NCBI GenBank assembly: GCA_025677835.1
Contig: JAIXMR010000052.1
Location: forward strand, 1 to 64,000
Length of the DNA stretch: 64,000 nucleotides
Origin: Sporodiniella umbellata
Lineage: Eukaryota > Mucoromycota > Mucoromycetes > Mucorales > Rhizopodaceae
Direction of reading: 5' to 3'
Shown: in pieces, positions 16,619 through 30,514 of the stretch
Layout of the letters: each line of letters opens with the position of its first letter
Position numbering within the stretch: position 1 is the stretch's first letter
Program-made: the position numbers and the translations under genes
Notes under the pieces: generated by a model
Seen by the model: only the letters and a program-made list of their open reading frames with translations
Told to the model about the DNA's origin: nothing
Databases searched by the model: none

Positions 16619-18700
16619 TTAAAAGTCATTGTAGAGTCTTGTTGAGTTCATCAAATGAAAGGGCTTTGTAGGAGATTGTAAAGGCGGTTCACGCTCAGTA
16701 GATACGTTGTTTAACATGTAGTTTTCTACTTTCTTAGTTTCTGTAGGATTTGGGAGATAAGGTGCTGAGGTATCATGGAATCCGCTAGGGCTGTTCAAAT
16801 AAGGTAATTGCTGAGGTTGTTGTTGTTGCTGTGGTTGTGCTTGAGTCTGCAGTGGGGAAGCTTTTGTTTGGCTACGTAAACTTTTTGATTATGTTATAGG
16901 AGAAAGCCGTTAGTTTTAATTAAAACAGTCTCGCTTATCTTTAACTTACACTCTGCTACTTGAAGAACCTGCTGATGCGTGAAAATGGGTGCGTTTAACA
17001 GAGAAAAGAGGATCAGCAATACTTGGTTCGATAGGATTGGTTTCATCTGCCAGCCCTCTCTTTCTCTCGTACTTACCACCTAAAGGGTTATCTCTCGACA
17101 ATACTCTTCCACCGTTTGTTTGGCTAGCGTAGCCGGATAAAGGTGTTGCAGGCTGAAGTGTGTTGTTGGTGTATGAAAGGGAAAAGGGGTCTTGATAGAT
17201 GGGACTGGATGTACTGGGTCGTGGTATTGTTTGCTGTGTATTTAAAGGCGGAGGAGGAAAATAGCTAGGTTTGTGTTGAAGCATTTTTTGCTGTTGTTGG
17301 TATTGGAGCATAACATCATCTAGGCGCTTAGATGTCTCAGGGGATTTAGTCTCTGTACGATAAGGAGTTCTCAAAGTATTGGACGGAAGAGGTACGCCCG
17401 AATTTGGGCGTCTTGTTGTATCGAAAGGCGTTGATCCAGGCAAATGGCTAGTCATTTGATTCATAGCTGTTGCCTGTTCCATTACTGGTGTTGGTTTTTG
17501 TTTTTCCTGCTAATAGATTGTTTAGGCATTTCTATACATATAAAGCTTCTGCGTCATTTTTTAAATCTTTACCAATTTGCGGATTGTCCAATCGAATATA
17601 TAGTCGTATTGGAACCCTTCTCTAACAAAAAGATCACGAAACAGCTTTCGAAGATAGGAGTAGTCGGGCTTATCGTCGAATCGCAGCGATCGTACATAGT
17701 TGAGGTATATTGCAAACTCTTGGTGTAAACCACGGCAAAGTGCGTCCGCAGGTGTAGTCATCTTCTTTTCCATTATTTTGTCGTATTTTTCTTTTTTTGT
17801 TCGAGCTCTAATTCCTTGCCATGGTAACTGACCTCTACAGAAATAAACTAAAATGTAACCAAGGGATTCCAAGTCATCTCGTCTCGATTGTTCTTTAGTT
17901 GTGAAGTGTTAATACGGGAAAAAAACAGATGAAAGTCTTGGGTTATTTACCAATTCCCAAATGAGTATTAACACTTGCATAACGCGGAGTACCAGTCAAA
18001 TTCTTATTTTCTCTGTAAGGTATATGAACATTGCTTTTTGGGTCCCTGAATCGTTTGGCTAACCCAAAATCGATCATGTTTACTTGGTTCCCTCTTTTGC
18101 CAATCCCCATCAAAAAATTATCTGGTTTTATATCCCGGTGAATGAACCCTATTGAATTATGTTGTTAACTCGGTGCTATTTGTTTTTAGCTGTACCCTTG
18201 GAGTGAACATATTCAACGCGTGACAACTATAGAATTTGTCAGTTTACTTTTCTCACCCTATTTTAGAAAAAGAAAGAAAAAAGTACCAATTGGTCAGCTA
18301 ATAGCAGTACTGTCTTCAAAGAAAATCGGCGTTTACAATAGTTGAACAGATCTTCCATAGATGGGCCTAGAAGGTCCATAACTAAAACGTTGAATTCGCC
18401 CTCTCTTCCATACCATCTAACAAATGGTATCCCTACTCCGCCGACTAATGTCTTATATACTCTAGCTTCGTACTCTAACTGTGGATGAGCTGCTCTTATA
18501 TTCTCCAGTTTTACTGCAATGTCTTCTGCAGTTATAATGTTTGTTCCTATAAAGTGGTTAATCACAGAGCTTTTAAACAAAGTCAAAGCAATGAGAAGAA
18601 AGTACACACCTAGATAAATTTCTCCAAAAGAGCCTGCACCGATTTTCCTTCCAAGTTTGTACTTTGTGCCAATGATTATATCTCTTCCTTCCAACGACAT
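16619..18700 (-). CDS. Casein kinase 1 (delta/epsilon, Hrr25 type)
   Basis: Serine/threonine kinase of the CK1 family. Seven exons on the minus strand (18700-18610, 18546-18287, 18226-18196, 18148-17951, 17892-17573, 17509-16950, 16880-16619) give 573 aa. Kinase landmarks in order: [18 protein letters not shown] (glycine loop), AVKLE (lysine), [20 protein letters not shown] (catalytic loop), [10 protein letters not shown], and [19 protein letters not shown], the last being typical of CK1. Exon 3 is only 31 nt but codes for the conserved [11 protein letters not shown]. The tail after about residue 300 is low-complexity, Gln/Pro/Ser/Thr-rich and includes a glutamine run near the C-terminus; such tails are usually autoregulatory and localising. 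The start is clear. Confidence 0.93.
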
Positions 18701-20314
18701 TTATATATTTATTTTCTTGAATAAAAGATGGAATTATAAAACAGATGGAAAATTTTTTTGGAAAATAAAAAAGAAAGAGTAAAGAACGGCAGGTTTGTCA
18801 CCTTGTTGAAATTGAATGTCCGTAGCCAAAAAATATATTTCGTTTTAGTAAGATAGATACACCCCAAATAAAATTTCTCACCAAGCTTTCGCTTACCCAG
18901 CCAAATCTATGAAAAGCAACATTTTCGTAAACATGATTGGTTGAAGGGCAGAGATGACTGCGAAAGTTTAAAATAAATGTTGCAATTTGAATCAGGAATA
19001 TTTGTCTCTGCCAAATAATTAAGTCAATAGTCGGCTTGTTGTTTTTTTTCGTGTCCTAGATCTTTTAACAACAAGTGCAACTCTTTTCGCTAGAGCAAAC
19101 GAGACAGAAAAATTTAATAAGAAAAGCTATTCCGCTGATGGGAGACGCTCTTGACGACCTAAATTCAATTGAGACGGCTACTATTTAGAGAACTCAACTG
19201 AACTTTAAGCCTCCAGAAAGAACTATTAAATTGTTTTCTCTCAAAGAATGACTAAAGAATAAGATACTGGATTAGGATAGAAATACAATCCATAGCGGCT
19301 TTATTAGAAAGGCGTTTCTAGATTGAACAAAATTTCAAATGACCTATTGATCAATTACTGCTTTGTATTAAAAGGGAGGGGCAGTCGTGAAAAAACCGAG
19401 ATCGTGTATACATAAAGAGAACAGCGGCTCTAATAGTTTGTTTACACAACGGGAATCTATGAAGTCAATCAAGTCAAATTTTTTCAAATGATATCTTAAA
19501 AACGTGAAAGCCTCAATATCTTAAAAACTCAATGTGAATAATTATTAACCTAAAACAATGTTCATCGCTATCTAGAAACTGCTGTTTGAACTTGGAAATA
19601 GTATGTCATTAGAAAAATATTGAAAAGAGCTCTGTACGGTTTATAAAAAGGAAAAGATTTGGTATTAGCTTTGCAAAGAGCTATGTTTCGCGATAAAAAC
19701 AGTATCAAAAAAGATCTATGATTTTGATACAACCTTATCCATACTCTGGAAAATTCAAGACTTTATTCTATAAAAACCAAACAATATCACTATAAATGCT
19801 TTTCGCCACTACAGAGCATGTACAAGACTTCTATATAAATACTTAACATACTTTTTTTTTATATAGATGTTTTGAGGTCAGCTTCATAGCAAGATACATG
19901 TCACGTTCTATTATACAAACCATACAAATATAAAGCATCGCCTTTAGAAATAAGACGCTTTTGTATATAATACGAGCCACCTCGTTACTGTTCTATTTTC
20001 TTTTTCCAAAGGCGTAATGCAGCATGAACGTTTGTGTTGTTCTTAAATAGTAACCTTTCACTTAAACGCATATGAGAAGACGCAGTTTTTTTTTTCTCAC
20101 TTTAATACTTTCCAAAGCTCCAAAAAGCGCTTCCGGGTAAATTTTTGTTTCAAAACGTCTGTTACTATTACTTTGCTGTATTTTTCATAGTACTTTGATA
20201 GTATAAAGATTGGAATCGCACAGATTAGACTTCTTCGGAGTTAACTTAGATTTATGTAAAAAAAAAAAAAAAAAAAAAAAACTGTCACTTTTTTTTTCAC
20301 GAAACCTTAACGCA
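18701..20314. other. Divergent spacer, no gene recognised
   Basis: About 1.6 kb between divergent CK1 and SQT1 genes, so it should hold both promoters. Only stop-rich, degenerate sequence was seen; an A run lies at about 20258-20280 just upstream of the SQT1 start. Confidence 0.5.
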
Positions 20315-21871
20315 ATGTCCTCTGAACAAGTAAAGAAGGAAGGGCCTATAAGTTTATACTGATACAAACGATCTTTTGTATCTTTTTTTTTTCCTTTGCT
20401 GTATTAGAAAGAAGAAGAATTTGATAGCAGTTTGGTTGAAGACGAATACTTGAAGGAAGAAGATTTCGATGGAGAAGTCCCCGATGAAGAAGGTGCTGAT
20501 TACATGGACGAAGAAGACGAAGGTTAGTAGGCAGTCTGGCTTAGTTATAAAAACAGGCTACTCATTTCTCTAAAGTTGAAGGTTTCGAGTTCAAAGAAAA
20601 CGAACAAGGTGAAACAACAGTAGAGTTAGCGGACGATTCAGTTCAAGGTTTTTTCGATCATCGCAACCCCGTTTATGCTATTGCAATGCATCCTACTAGC
20701 AACGGAATTATCATGAGTGGTGGCGGTGATGACAAAAGCTATCTTTGGCGTTGCGATACGGGCGAAACACTGATATGTCTTGATGGACATACAGATTCTG
20801 TAACTTCTGTAGCTTTTAGTTGTGATGGAAAATACGTTGCTTCTGCTGGTATGGATGGTAAAGTACGTGTCTGGAATGCAGAGACAGGCGAATTTTGCGT
20901 AGCTGTTGAGGGTCCTGACGAGGTTATTTGGATCAACTGGCATCCTAAAGGCAATATTTTATTAGCAGGCGCCAATGACTCAACCATCTGGATGTGGGCT
21001 TGTAAGTCTACTTTAATTTAAGCACATGGAAAGCTTATCAGGTATTGCGTTTTTTATAGTACCAAGTGGAAGCTTTATGAACATTTTCAATGGACATTCT
21101 GGACCTGTCACATCTGGTCAATTCACGCCTGATGGCAAAAAGATCATCTCAACGTCTGAGGATACCTCTTTCATTGTGTGGGATCCTAAAACAGCAGTTG
21201 CTGAGGTCAGATTAACTGGCGATGACGCTCGTTTCCATACTGAGCCCATCACATCAGTGTCAGTAAACAAAGAAAGTACATTGGCTATCACTGGTGACGT
21301 GTCGGGTAATGCCAGACTTATCAATATACTCAGCGGAACTGTAAGATATACTCTGTATAGACATCTTTAAATTCATAAACTCATCCAATTTTTTTTACAA
21401 AAGATTGTTGCTGCTTTAGAAAGCCATACTGAATCTATCGAAACATCAAGCTTTTGTGATGTGTAAGTAACAATTTCTATAACAACCAAGCTCATTATCA
21501 TATTTAGACTTCCATTAGCAGCCACCGGTTCAGTTGATGGAAATATATGTATTTGGGATGTTCAGACACAACGTCTTCGAGCCACTTTGTCTCATGACGA
21601 TGCTGTTGTCAAAGTGAAATATGTCAAGAACTCACCATTGCTTGCCTCTTGCTCAGCCGACAAGACAGTTAAAATGTGGGATTCGCGTACCGGTCAATGC
21701 TTAAAAACCTGGGTAGGCCATCGCGATACTGTGCTTGATATTGCTGTTGCAGAGTAAGTGTTCATGTACTTTGAAAGATACCTTTGAACTTATTTTTCTT
21801 TTATCTATAGTGATGGTAACGTTGTCTGCAGTGCTTCAGATGACGGCACTTGTTTGGTTTTCAGTATGTAA
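20315..21871 (+). CDS. SQT1: WD40 ribosome-assembly protein SQT1/AAMP
   Basis: Homologue of yeast Sqt1 (dedicated chaperone of ribosomal protein uL16/Rpl10) and animal AAMP. Seven exons (20315-20329, 20408-20522, 20576-21001, 21060-21340, 21404-21462, 21508-21753, 21811-21871) join to 400 aa. The N-terminal 90 residues are very acidic (for example VPDEEGADYMDEEDE), then eight WD-like blocks follow, beginning DHRNPVYAIAMHP and including HTDSVTSVAFSCDGKYVASA and KVRVWNAETGEF, and ending ASDDGTCLVFSM. The first exon codes for only five residues (MSSEQ). The acidic N-terminus plus WD propeller is the Sqt1/AAMP pattern. Confidence 0.88.
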
Positions 21872-23248
21872 AATAAACATCCCATCATAGAAACAAGATT
21901 CTATTTAGAAAAACCAAGTTTATTTGTTTTTCCAAAGTACACTGTTTACTTTTTCTAGAAACCCAATAAAAAGTATGACACAGTGCAGATTATAAAACCC
22001 AAGATAGTTGTGTTAATCAACGCCTTTCAGCGTTCTACAGGTAATATGAGCTCTTTTGCTAGCTCTTGTCTCAACATTATCCTTGTGGTACGTATAAAAA
22101 AGCAATCCTCAGCCTATAGTATGAGACTGTTTCTGAAGTACAGCAACAGAAAGCGGCGCTTTAATAGACAACTGCAGATTGCTGAGTTTGTACCCATGGC
22201 TTTAACAGACCTTAATTTTGGTTTGCTGAAATAAAAAGAAAGTAGTAGTCCTATGAAAGAACATGCTGGTTTTTTTTTTTTTTGGTCAAGATTTTTTTAA
22301 ACTATTTATAAAAACTTGAATTGATAAAGTACAAGCAAAGCTTGGTTCAAATCGAGACTGTTGTACAAAACAAGCCTATTGTTTACCAGACAAACTCTTT
22401 GTGTACAAATTTCATACTTTTATGGAAAAGTCATACTTTTGAGCTTAATTGATATTTTACTTTTAAAGTAAAGAGCCATATCTGTACTGAGTTCTCCGCA
22501 ATATGAGCATTAGAAAAACTACTGGGGCTGATTAAACTCCAAGTGTGTCATGAGAAACGGTTTTAAGTTTAGTGATTGAGATTGACACTTTGACGTTTAA
22601 TATATATATTTGACTTTAAGCTATGGATGAATTTGAAACTGAGGCACCCGTTGTGCTCTGTACTCATCTTTTTGTAAGGTAGCTATATGTGCAGAAGAAC
22701 TGAAACAGGAACAATGAATAGCGCAAACAAGTTCTATACTAGCAGATTTAGAATAACTCCTGATGACCATCGGCGCTGTTTTTTATTAGTTTTGTAATTC
22801 AGATTTTTTTTAGTATCCATCTTTTTCGTTTCAGTAACACTATATCAATACATGTCTGGATTATTTTCACCTGATTTTTCATGCAGAAAAATAAAATCCC
22901 ACAAAAAATGACTAGCTTTTTGGAGTGACACCCATCTCCGAAAGTCAACGTGAGATACAGCCTAGATCCAAAAGTATGCTATGAAAGAACAGACGAAATC
23001 CGAAAGATATCTCGTATCTTATTTGATGTCCTAAGACTTTTCTTTTAGCAAACGTATTCCACTGCAGCACAGCACTAATGTTGTTGGAGAAAACAAAGAG
23101 AGATCTCAAAATATGTGTATTTTAAATTTGATATTTTATTTTCAAATAAAAAAATTTTAGAGGGGGGTTTTGTCTTGTTATATACAATAAAAGAGAATAG
23201 AAAAAATGATAATGATAATATATACAGAGGCATATAAGATGAAGCTTG
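21872..23248. other. Convergent spacer with weak open frame
   Basis: 3' flanks of SQT1 and the transporter. An open frame at 21983-22234 ending KRRFNRQLQIAEFVPMALTDLNFGLLK is richer in sequence complexity than its surroundings and may be a relic of a repetitive-element gene, but no family was recognised and it is not called as a gene. Confidence 0.45.
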
Positions 23249-24559
23249 TTAAGAGCTGAAGTCTCTGATCAGAGATCGAACAGCATCAATTGTACCAAAG
23301 ATACAACCAACAATACCCAAAAACAATGTAAGAGTACAGAAAGCAAGCTCATACCATGGCTTGTTACGTACACCAGTAAGTTTCAAATAACATAGGATAG
23401 GCAATAAAAAAACCAAACCACAGTTGGCCAAAGCGCCAATGAGACCCATGAAGTCATCAAAGTAAGGAATAAAACAGGCCAAAACAACCAAGATACCCAT
23501 GGTGATCGTACGAATCACTGCGCGACCAGCCCAGCAACCCCATTTACCAAGGCGCTCATCTGTGCATTTAACAAACTGCTCAAACTCAAGAGAGAAAGAA
23601 GTACTGTAGATAGGAATGGCCACAATAACGTGAATTGTCATGACAATAAGAGAGATTTCTTTTCCAGCACCTTCGGGTAACGAGTCGTAAATGGGAGACT
23701 TTGTTTCGCTACCAAAAGACCAATAACCAGGGACAGCTGTCAGAAAGTAAAGGCCAACGCAAGTACTCAAGCCAGCAGCAAGAGCCCATTTCCACTGGTG
23801 TGGCTTTCTAAGTGCATGTTCAACGTGAGGGTAGGTGTTGTTGCCGCCAAAGGAGAAAGCGATAGTTGAAAGGGCTAAAGGAAAGCCGGTCCAAATAACG
23901 GATTCGTGGACTACATCCACTTCTGGATGAGAATTACGCCACATGGGACCTTGGATAAGGACAATAAAGACAGCGATCATAGTACAGATAGCGCCCATGG
24001 CAGCAATCAATGTGATTTCTTTTAGTGTTCGCATGATAAGTGATGGAATTAAAAGAAAGGCTCCCCAGATACAAGCCCAGACTTTGTAATTCAATTCACC
24101 GGGAGTGCCCTTCAAGAGACTGACCATGTTTCCAGAGGCGAGCACAAGATATAGAGCGGGACAGCCGAAAAGGTTAAGGAAATGAAGTATCGAAGCTACA
24201 ATGTAACCCGGCCATCCGAATGCAGCTGTGCCGATGGCCTTATAGTCGCTCAGACGCTTTCCAGGCTTGTGATATAAACAACGAATCAAGACAATACCAG
24301 AGTATACGGCCATTGTATAGGCCAGAATTAAAATCAAGATGCCAAGCCAGCCACCCAAGGCAAACGCTTTGGGCAAGCCTAATGTGCCGGTACCAGCCAC
24401 TACACACACGACATTGAAATAGGCAGTCAAAAAACCACCGTTTCCATGACCAAACTCATTTGTCTCTAGATGCTCTTCTTCAAGTCGGTCAACAGTCGTC
24501 TGCTCGACTTTGCTAAACTTGTCTGAATTGTTGTCTGAGGCGGCGTAATTATCTTGCAT
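23249..24559 (-). CDS. AAAP-family amino acid transporter
   Basis: Amino acid/auxin permease family carrier, probably moving neutral amino acids across the vacuolar or plasma membrane. Single exon, 436 aa. A polar N-tail of about 40 residues is followed by about 11 hydrophobic segments. Family landmarks: NVVCVVAGTGTLGLPKAFAL in the first membrane segment, LSDYKAIGTAAFGWPG, FSFGGNNTYPHVEHALRKPH, and GYWSFGSETKSPIYDSL. Unlike nearly all neighbours it has no intron, and its codons are GC-richer. Exact substrate is unknown. Confidence 0.9.
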   Translation of the reverse strand: MQDNYAASDNNSDKFSKVEQTTVDRLEEEHLETNEFGHGNGGFLTAYFNVVCVVAGTGTLGLPKAFALGGWLGILILILAYTMAVYSGIVLIRCLYHKPGKRLSDYKAIGTAAFGWPGYIVASILHFLNLFGCPALYLVLASGNMVSLLKGTPGELNYKVWACIWGAFLLIPSLIMRTLKEITLIAAMGAICTMIAVFIVLIQGPMWRNSHPEVDVVHESVIWTGFPLALSTIAFSFGGNNTYPHVEHALRKPHQWKWALAAGLSTCVGLYFLTAVPGYWSFGSETKSPIYDSLPEGAGKEISLIVMTIHVIVAIPIYSTSFSLEFEQFVKCTDERLGKWGCWAGRAVIRTITMGILVVLACFIPYFDDFMGLIGALANCGLVFLLPILCYLKLTGVRNKPWYELAFCTLTLFLGIVGCIFGTIDAVRSLIRDFSS

Positions 24560-25303
24560 TCAAAAACAATGAGAAAAAGCTTGATAAAATAAAATAACTT
24601 TAAAAAGTAAAAACAAAAAAATGTCTTTTTATATACAAAATAACTTTATCCCGATGGGTTGTGCGTACAACATGACATCTCCGAAATGGAGCCCCGATTT
24701 AGATTACGAGAACTACGATTGGTGCCTCCCAAACAAATGAGCGAATGGCATCCAACATAAACCTATGACCTTGGAATAGACTCTTATACACTAAAACAGC
24801 TTTTTTTTTTTTGGCCTAAATAACTCCGATTATATATTTTTTGCTGGTCAAGCTGTTTCTCTTTTTAACTTTTCAGTTGTTTACAATAAAAGAGGGAGCG
24901 ATAAAGTTTTGTGCGCTATGAGATTCTACAGAAAATAACAACTGACGGGAAAGTAGTACTAACAAGAGGTAATTTCTGTAACATTTTACCCCTCGGGTGA
25001 ATAGTGAATTCTCACGGGACCCTGCTATTTCCCTACAGTAGTAGTAACAAGTGTGAGAAAAAAATAGCTGTGACTAGCGGGAGGGAGAAATAATATTACT
25101 CCTCTTGCGTCAGTACTTCTTATTTTATCTGCTTTGTAGTACAGCCGCTCAACTTTCTTGGAGTCAATATATACGGTCATACCCTATAAAACTGGGTTTT
25201 TGTTCAAAGCAGACCCCACAGCACGTATTCAACCGCTCTCGTTTTTTCACCTCAAAAGGGTTTTATTTGATAGACGCGCTAGTTTAGATTTTGTTAGAGT
25301 GCT

Positions 25304-25537
25304 CTATACAAAAATAGGACGGAACAAAGCTCTGGAACGCCTTTTTTTTTTTTTACCGTCCTGTTTGTCAAAAGCTAGATAGCAGTAGTTCAGCTGTAAC
25401 CCATTCTCTAATTGAGCATACACTTGGCTACTTTTACAAAACTGCAGTACACATTCAATACACAGACTATCTACACATTCAAGCGTTTCTGGAAATAGCC
25501 ATGTCGCAGCCCAAACCGATAATAGCAAATCGGACAT
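25304..25537 (-). other. Orphan open frame, possible gene relic
   Basis: A 77-codon frame containing LFPETLECVDSLCIECVLQF and QVYAQLENGLQLNYCYLAF. The amino-acid balance looks protein-like and contrasts with the low-complexity frames around it, but no start context, splice partner or family could be assigned. It may be a fragment of a repeated gene or chance. Confidence 0.25.
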
Positions 25538-28500
25538 AGCTTACGTATCGCGAATCGAAACAACAAAATCGCTGCGGCCTACATTAATTAAACTTTATTA
25601 CCAAGCTCTTGTACCTATGACCAATACAAAATCCTGCTTATTATCTTATTTGACATCTAGTATCTTTTTTTTTTTTTTTCAAATGACAGCTTTTTTTTAA
25701 AAAAAAAAAAAATGTGGCTTTGGGGCTAAGCAATATAAACCATAAAGTACTTGTCTGATTCATGAAGATAGAAAGTAGCTTTAGGGTATTCAAAGTGCTT
25801 AAATCAAACGACTGTATAGATCTCAAAGACGCTAAACATAGTTACATTTCGCTGTAAGATACGGTTCGTCAAAAGAAGTCCGTAGAAGGATGAAAAACTG
25901 AGTGCACCCCATCAATTAAACGATGCTGTTTCAAGTACAGTTATAGAATATAAATGGCAGTTAAATCGAACAAGCAAAAGCGTGTGCAGAATATGGACTA
26001 CTTTTTAGTGAAGCGAGCTGGAAGAGGATAGAGACTCATTATATGTGAGATTCTCTTGTACCGGTTTTCCATTGCTAAAGTCCAGTGTTTTTGCTTTTCA
26101 TTAATAAATATGGAAAGGAATAGCTGCCCGTTTTAGAAAAGAAGTTTTCAGTGTCATCTCGATATCATCAGCAACGTCAATCGCTCACTCTATTACATAA
26201 CAACTCTCTCTTTCCATCAGCTTACACGTACAGACGCAATGAGACTTTCTTTTTCAAAGATAGAATCAGACCGATGGTTAAACAGTTACGTTTTTTTTTT
26301 TAAGAACGATCTTCCAATTAAGTATGTACCATATTTAGTTATAATGAGGTATGCTCAGCTCGATGATTACTTTTTCTCAAAATAATTTTTTTAGCCAGAG
26401 CTATCGAACTGCATACACTTATCTATCTTATACTACCATTACTGAATTGCTGCACACATCTTTAAAATGTTCCAGACCTATATACGCCTCTTGACGTAGC
26501 CTTATAGTAAACTCCAAGATATGGCTTTTTTAGAGTACACGCTTTCATTTCCTATCGTCGTCATTAAAACCATTGCTGTTACACAAAATCCTGGACTTTT
26601 TTTTTCTGAAAGTGGAGATCGACCGTCATTGTTGCCTTTGTTTTAAAATGATAGCCTTAGACGTGAAATCAAAGCAACCATATTAAAGAAGCCTCTGGAT
26701 CTTTTATTGGGTACATTGTCTTTACATACTTGATAAAATTGATTGAACTTTCGATCATAAAAAAGAAAAGATGCATGCTGCACTCATGTTACATCGCCTT
26801 TTTTTGTTTTTTTGGAAAATGAATCATTTTCCAGTGTAATACACAGCTGACATGTGTTAGTGGCAATGACATTATCAAATTCTCTTTTCTTATTAACACT
26901 ACTATCATTCTTTGGTGCTCTTCTGAAGAGGCTTTTTGTCTTTCTTTTCTCTTTTTTTAAAAAATATTATATGTTTCAGAGAATACACTGAAAGCGAGCT
27001 ATGAAAACATTTACACAGAGAAACTATTTTTTGTTTTCTGAAACTCTAAAGTAATAAACAAAATTCATCTGTGGTTTTACTTAAAATGGAACGGACCTAT
27101 TAAAATAAAGTATTCTCAAACAGGTTAAAGCGCATGTTTATGAGCTTTTTGAACTTAATCTATTATATGATTTTAACTTGATAATCCCCCTTTTTTTAAC
27201 TTTTGTATACAAACATCTGTGTTGCTAGGCATCGGATTGTAAATAAAAAGAGTGGGGTAATGGAGCTTTAGTCGCCAATTACCGTTTTGATACGCTCTGT
27301 GTAACCATATTTAAATTTACGTCAACCCAAAAACTGATGACGTTAGCCATTGCCAGCTCAATATACTACCTTTGTGATATCTGGGTCAGTGCAGACTTTT
27401 TACAGACAGAGTGCAGGCCCATATAATCATAGCGACTTTAAGATATGCAACTCAACTTTCTTTGGTCTCCAATCACTTATGTTGGGCGGCGCCCCTTAGG
27501 TTTGCCACGTTATGTTAACATGTAAGTGAGTTTGTAACCGACCAAACATACTTGTACATTGTTTACATAATACAGGCTTTATCGCTTTATTTCTTTTTTT
27601 GTATATTCCCACCGCATACCTACTGTGCTCGCTCACCAATAGCTTTTTTTATATATATAGATACAACAATAAGCCCATCTTATCTTAAAATGTCAAACAA
27701 TACGACCACTTACAAACCCAAAAGAAAAAAAGCCTTTATATTTGATTCATTGTTGTTACTGCTATAGTTACCAATTTTTAAAGAAAAAAAAACGCGTAAA
27801 ATTCAGAGAGGATCTTCTAATTACCATATTTGTTTTTAATATAACCCAACTGTCAGTAAATATAGTCAGGGGCACTTTTGAGTTCCCCACGGCATCAAAT
27901 CACTTTACTAGTTTAGAATGCACATATTTACAGTAAATAATGAACCCTCTGATTTTCGAGAAGTTTTAGATAAAATGTGACAAAGAATAAAAACAAAACC
28001 CAGGCAGAATCAGCATAGGTCATATGAAATAATCACAATTTTCAGTTCATGTGCTAAATCGTCAACTGTTTTTCACTAAATTGATATGCATTATGAGTCC
28101 GATACAAGGTTTTTGCTTTTTTTTTTTTTTTTTTTTTTTTGCTTCTAAAATAATAACAAAAAACAAAAAATCGGCCAAGGCTTACTCTTAAGCTTTAAAT
28201 AAAAGAAAAATACAGAGTAGTATTGTTCTTTTTTGGCTTTATTAAAATAACCGACAATTTACAGAGCCTTGACAAAAAATGAGCAAAACAGAAAGTGATG
28301 CTAATACAAATTTCTCCATTTATCATTTCATACTATACTAGTACATTTGATAAGAAAAGGATGCTCAATCCCGTTTATGTGAATCTAAAATATAAAGAGT
28401 CTTTTTAAATGGAGCATTAAATTGATAGCAGATACATACTGAGCACAGGCTACATAAATATTCCTCCAATTAGATTATGCAATAAAGACTTTTAATTCGC

Positions 28501-30271
28501 TGAATTGTCATCCAATAGTCAGTCAATATATATGTCTTTTACTCAAAGCTATGAAATCACATAAAAACACTTATATAAATAATGTTTCTATATAGTCTCT
28601 TATCAATCGTAATTGTCGCCTTAAAGCACATTGGTAGAATACAAATGTAGCGCCGTTTTCTTTATTTACCATCTCAAAAAAGTTAATGTACTGACGTTTT
28701 ATAAAACCATATATTATAAATACCATGAGTAATTAGAAGAAAGATCCATATCAAATTAAAATGAACAGGTAGACAACAAAACAAACAGACAAAATCTGGA
28801 GATCTCTTGTCTCAACGCGCTCATGCCACTAAACTAGGCATGCCTGAAGTTACATACAGCTTACTGCTCAGAAAAAAAAAAAGAACTCGCTACAAGATTG
28901 GTTTTATCTAATCGTTTAGGGAAACTTTCAAGAAAAAAAAAAGGAATATACCAAATAGTAGTGATGATAAATCCTGTGAAAAAATCTCTTCAATCGAAAC
29001 CACGATCATGAAAGAAAACACAGTGAAGTCAGGTGGGTGTTGTTTTTGTATGTGAAGACAGCAACCGAGGTAAAACAACATTTGAAAAAAAAAAAAAAAA
29101 AACATGAATACAACAAAGCTTTAACGCCAATAGAAATCACAATAAAGGTGACGTGCAAGTGATAAACATTATATATATATATATCATTGCTTTTTGGACT
29201 TTAAGTCACCATGAAGACGGAGTCTACTAATAGGGTGCCGATACTTGTGTAAAAGGGTGGGGTAAAAAAAAAAGAAAAGGGAGAGTTATAACAATCCATA
29301 CTGTCGATTTGAAAACCATATTGTAAAAAAAAAAAAAAAAAAAAAAGAAGGCTTGGTACCTAGTTTACACTGTACTTGATGCGGAGCACACAAAAACAAT
29401 GTCCGTAATCGAAGACCCGATTCCTTATCAAACCTTATATTTATATATACCAGAATGTACGATATAAAGATCTTTCGTACTCAAAATACAGTCTTTTGTG
29501 CTTGATATATAGCTAATTTATCTTTGCTCTTAAGTAGACCATCGAATCCGGTAGTGCGCTATCTCAACATAATAGAGACAAAAACTCACTAAATAAATAA
29601 CAGTAAATAGTCTATAAATATTTAATGTCTGACTCAACTGAAGCTCCACGTTATTACTCGCTTAAAGACACCGAAAGGCATGTATGTGGGGTTTTTTTTT
29701 TTTTTTTTTGCTGGAGAAAGTAACTATATGTAGAAAGATATACTTTTGTGTACATGCTTGTTTTTTTTTTTATTTTTTTTTTTATGAGCTTTTAATCCCG
29801 ATCTATAAACGCTGGGCTTAGTATTAAGATTGTTACTTTGAGATCTTTTGAAGCAGACTCTATGGTTTTGTGTTTGCCATATTTCAAACAGCCGCATTTT
29901 ATTTTCAATAGATTCTGATGATACTATCAGATTGGCTACGTGTTACTATCTATTAAGGGATTTGTTACAAACAAACACCTCCGTCTATACAAATATTTAG
30001 CAAAAACCAAATCAGTGGTACTTATGAAATCAGGTATGGATGTATGAGTTCTCTCTTTTTTTTTTTAAGAGCATAAAATAATCTAAAGCGTTCAGATAAG
30101 ATTCCCTGTTTTTTTTTTTTTTACTTTATTTTAGCTCTTGTTTTTTATTCTTTCTAGTATATACCCATATAAAAAAAAACCAAGATCTATAAATCGCTCT
30201 TAAATGTATATATTAAAGATCGATATATATATATATATATATATATTTGTATAAAGGATTTCAGAAGAATG

Positions 30272-30514
30272 TTAAATAACGGTAAGCAAAATATTCGATG
30301 GGAAATCAAGAAGACAATCAAGATGATTATTAGTCAGTGATTTACTCCGGAAAGAAGAGGATCTGCTTAGCTTTTTTTTATTATTATTATTATTAATACG
30401 GCGTATTCCTATATCACCCAAAAAAGGAGAAGAGGGGGACCCAGACTTCATCTGATGGTTACATGTGCTAAAAGAATTTTTTCTGTATAAGAGCAAATAA
30501 AACACATGGGACAA
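30272..30514 (-). other. Weak open frame, possible terminal exon
   Basis: Frame containing SGSPSSPFLGDIGIRR, an asparagine run and SRSSSFRSKSLTNNHLDCLL. It lies downstream of, and on the same strand as, the small Zn2Cys6 gene and could be an unspliced 3' exon or a small separate gene. No domain was recognised. Confidence 0.25.

Noticed and set aside
19080..19500. Possible transposase N-terminal relic in the CK1/SQT1 spacer
   Set aside because: Fragments look vaguely coding but are interrupted by many stops and matched no motif firmly.
22340..22355. GGTTCAAATCG resembling a pol III B box
   Set aside because: No A box at a suitable distance upstream and no cloverleaf.
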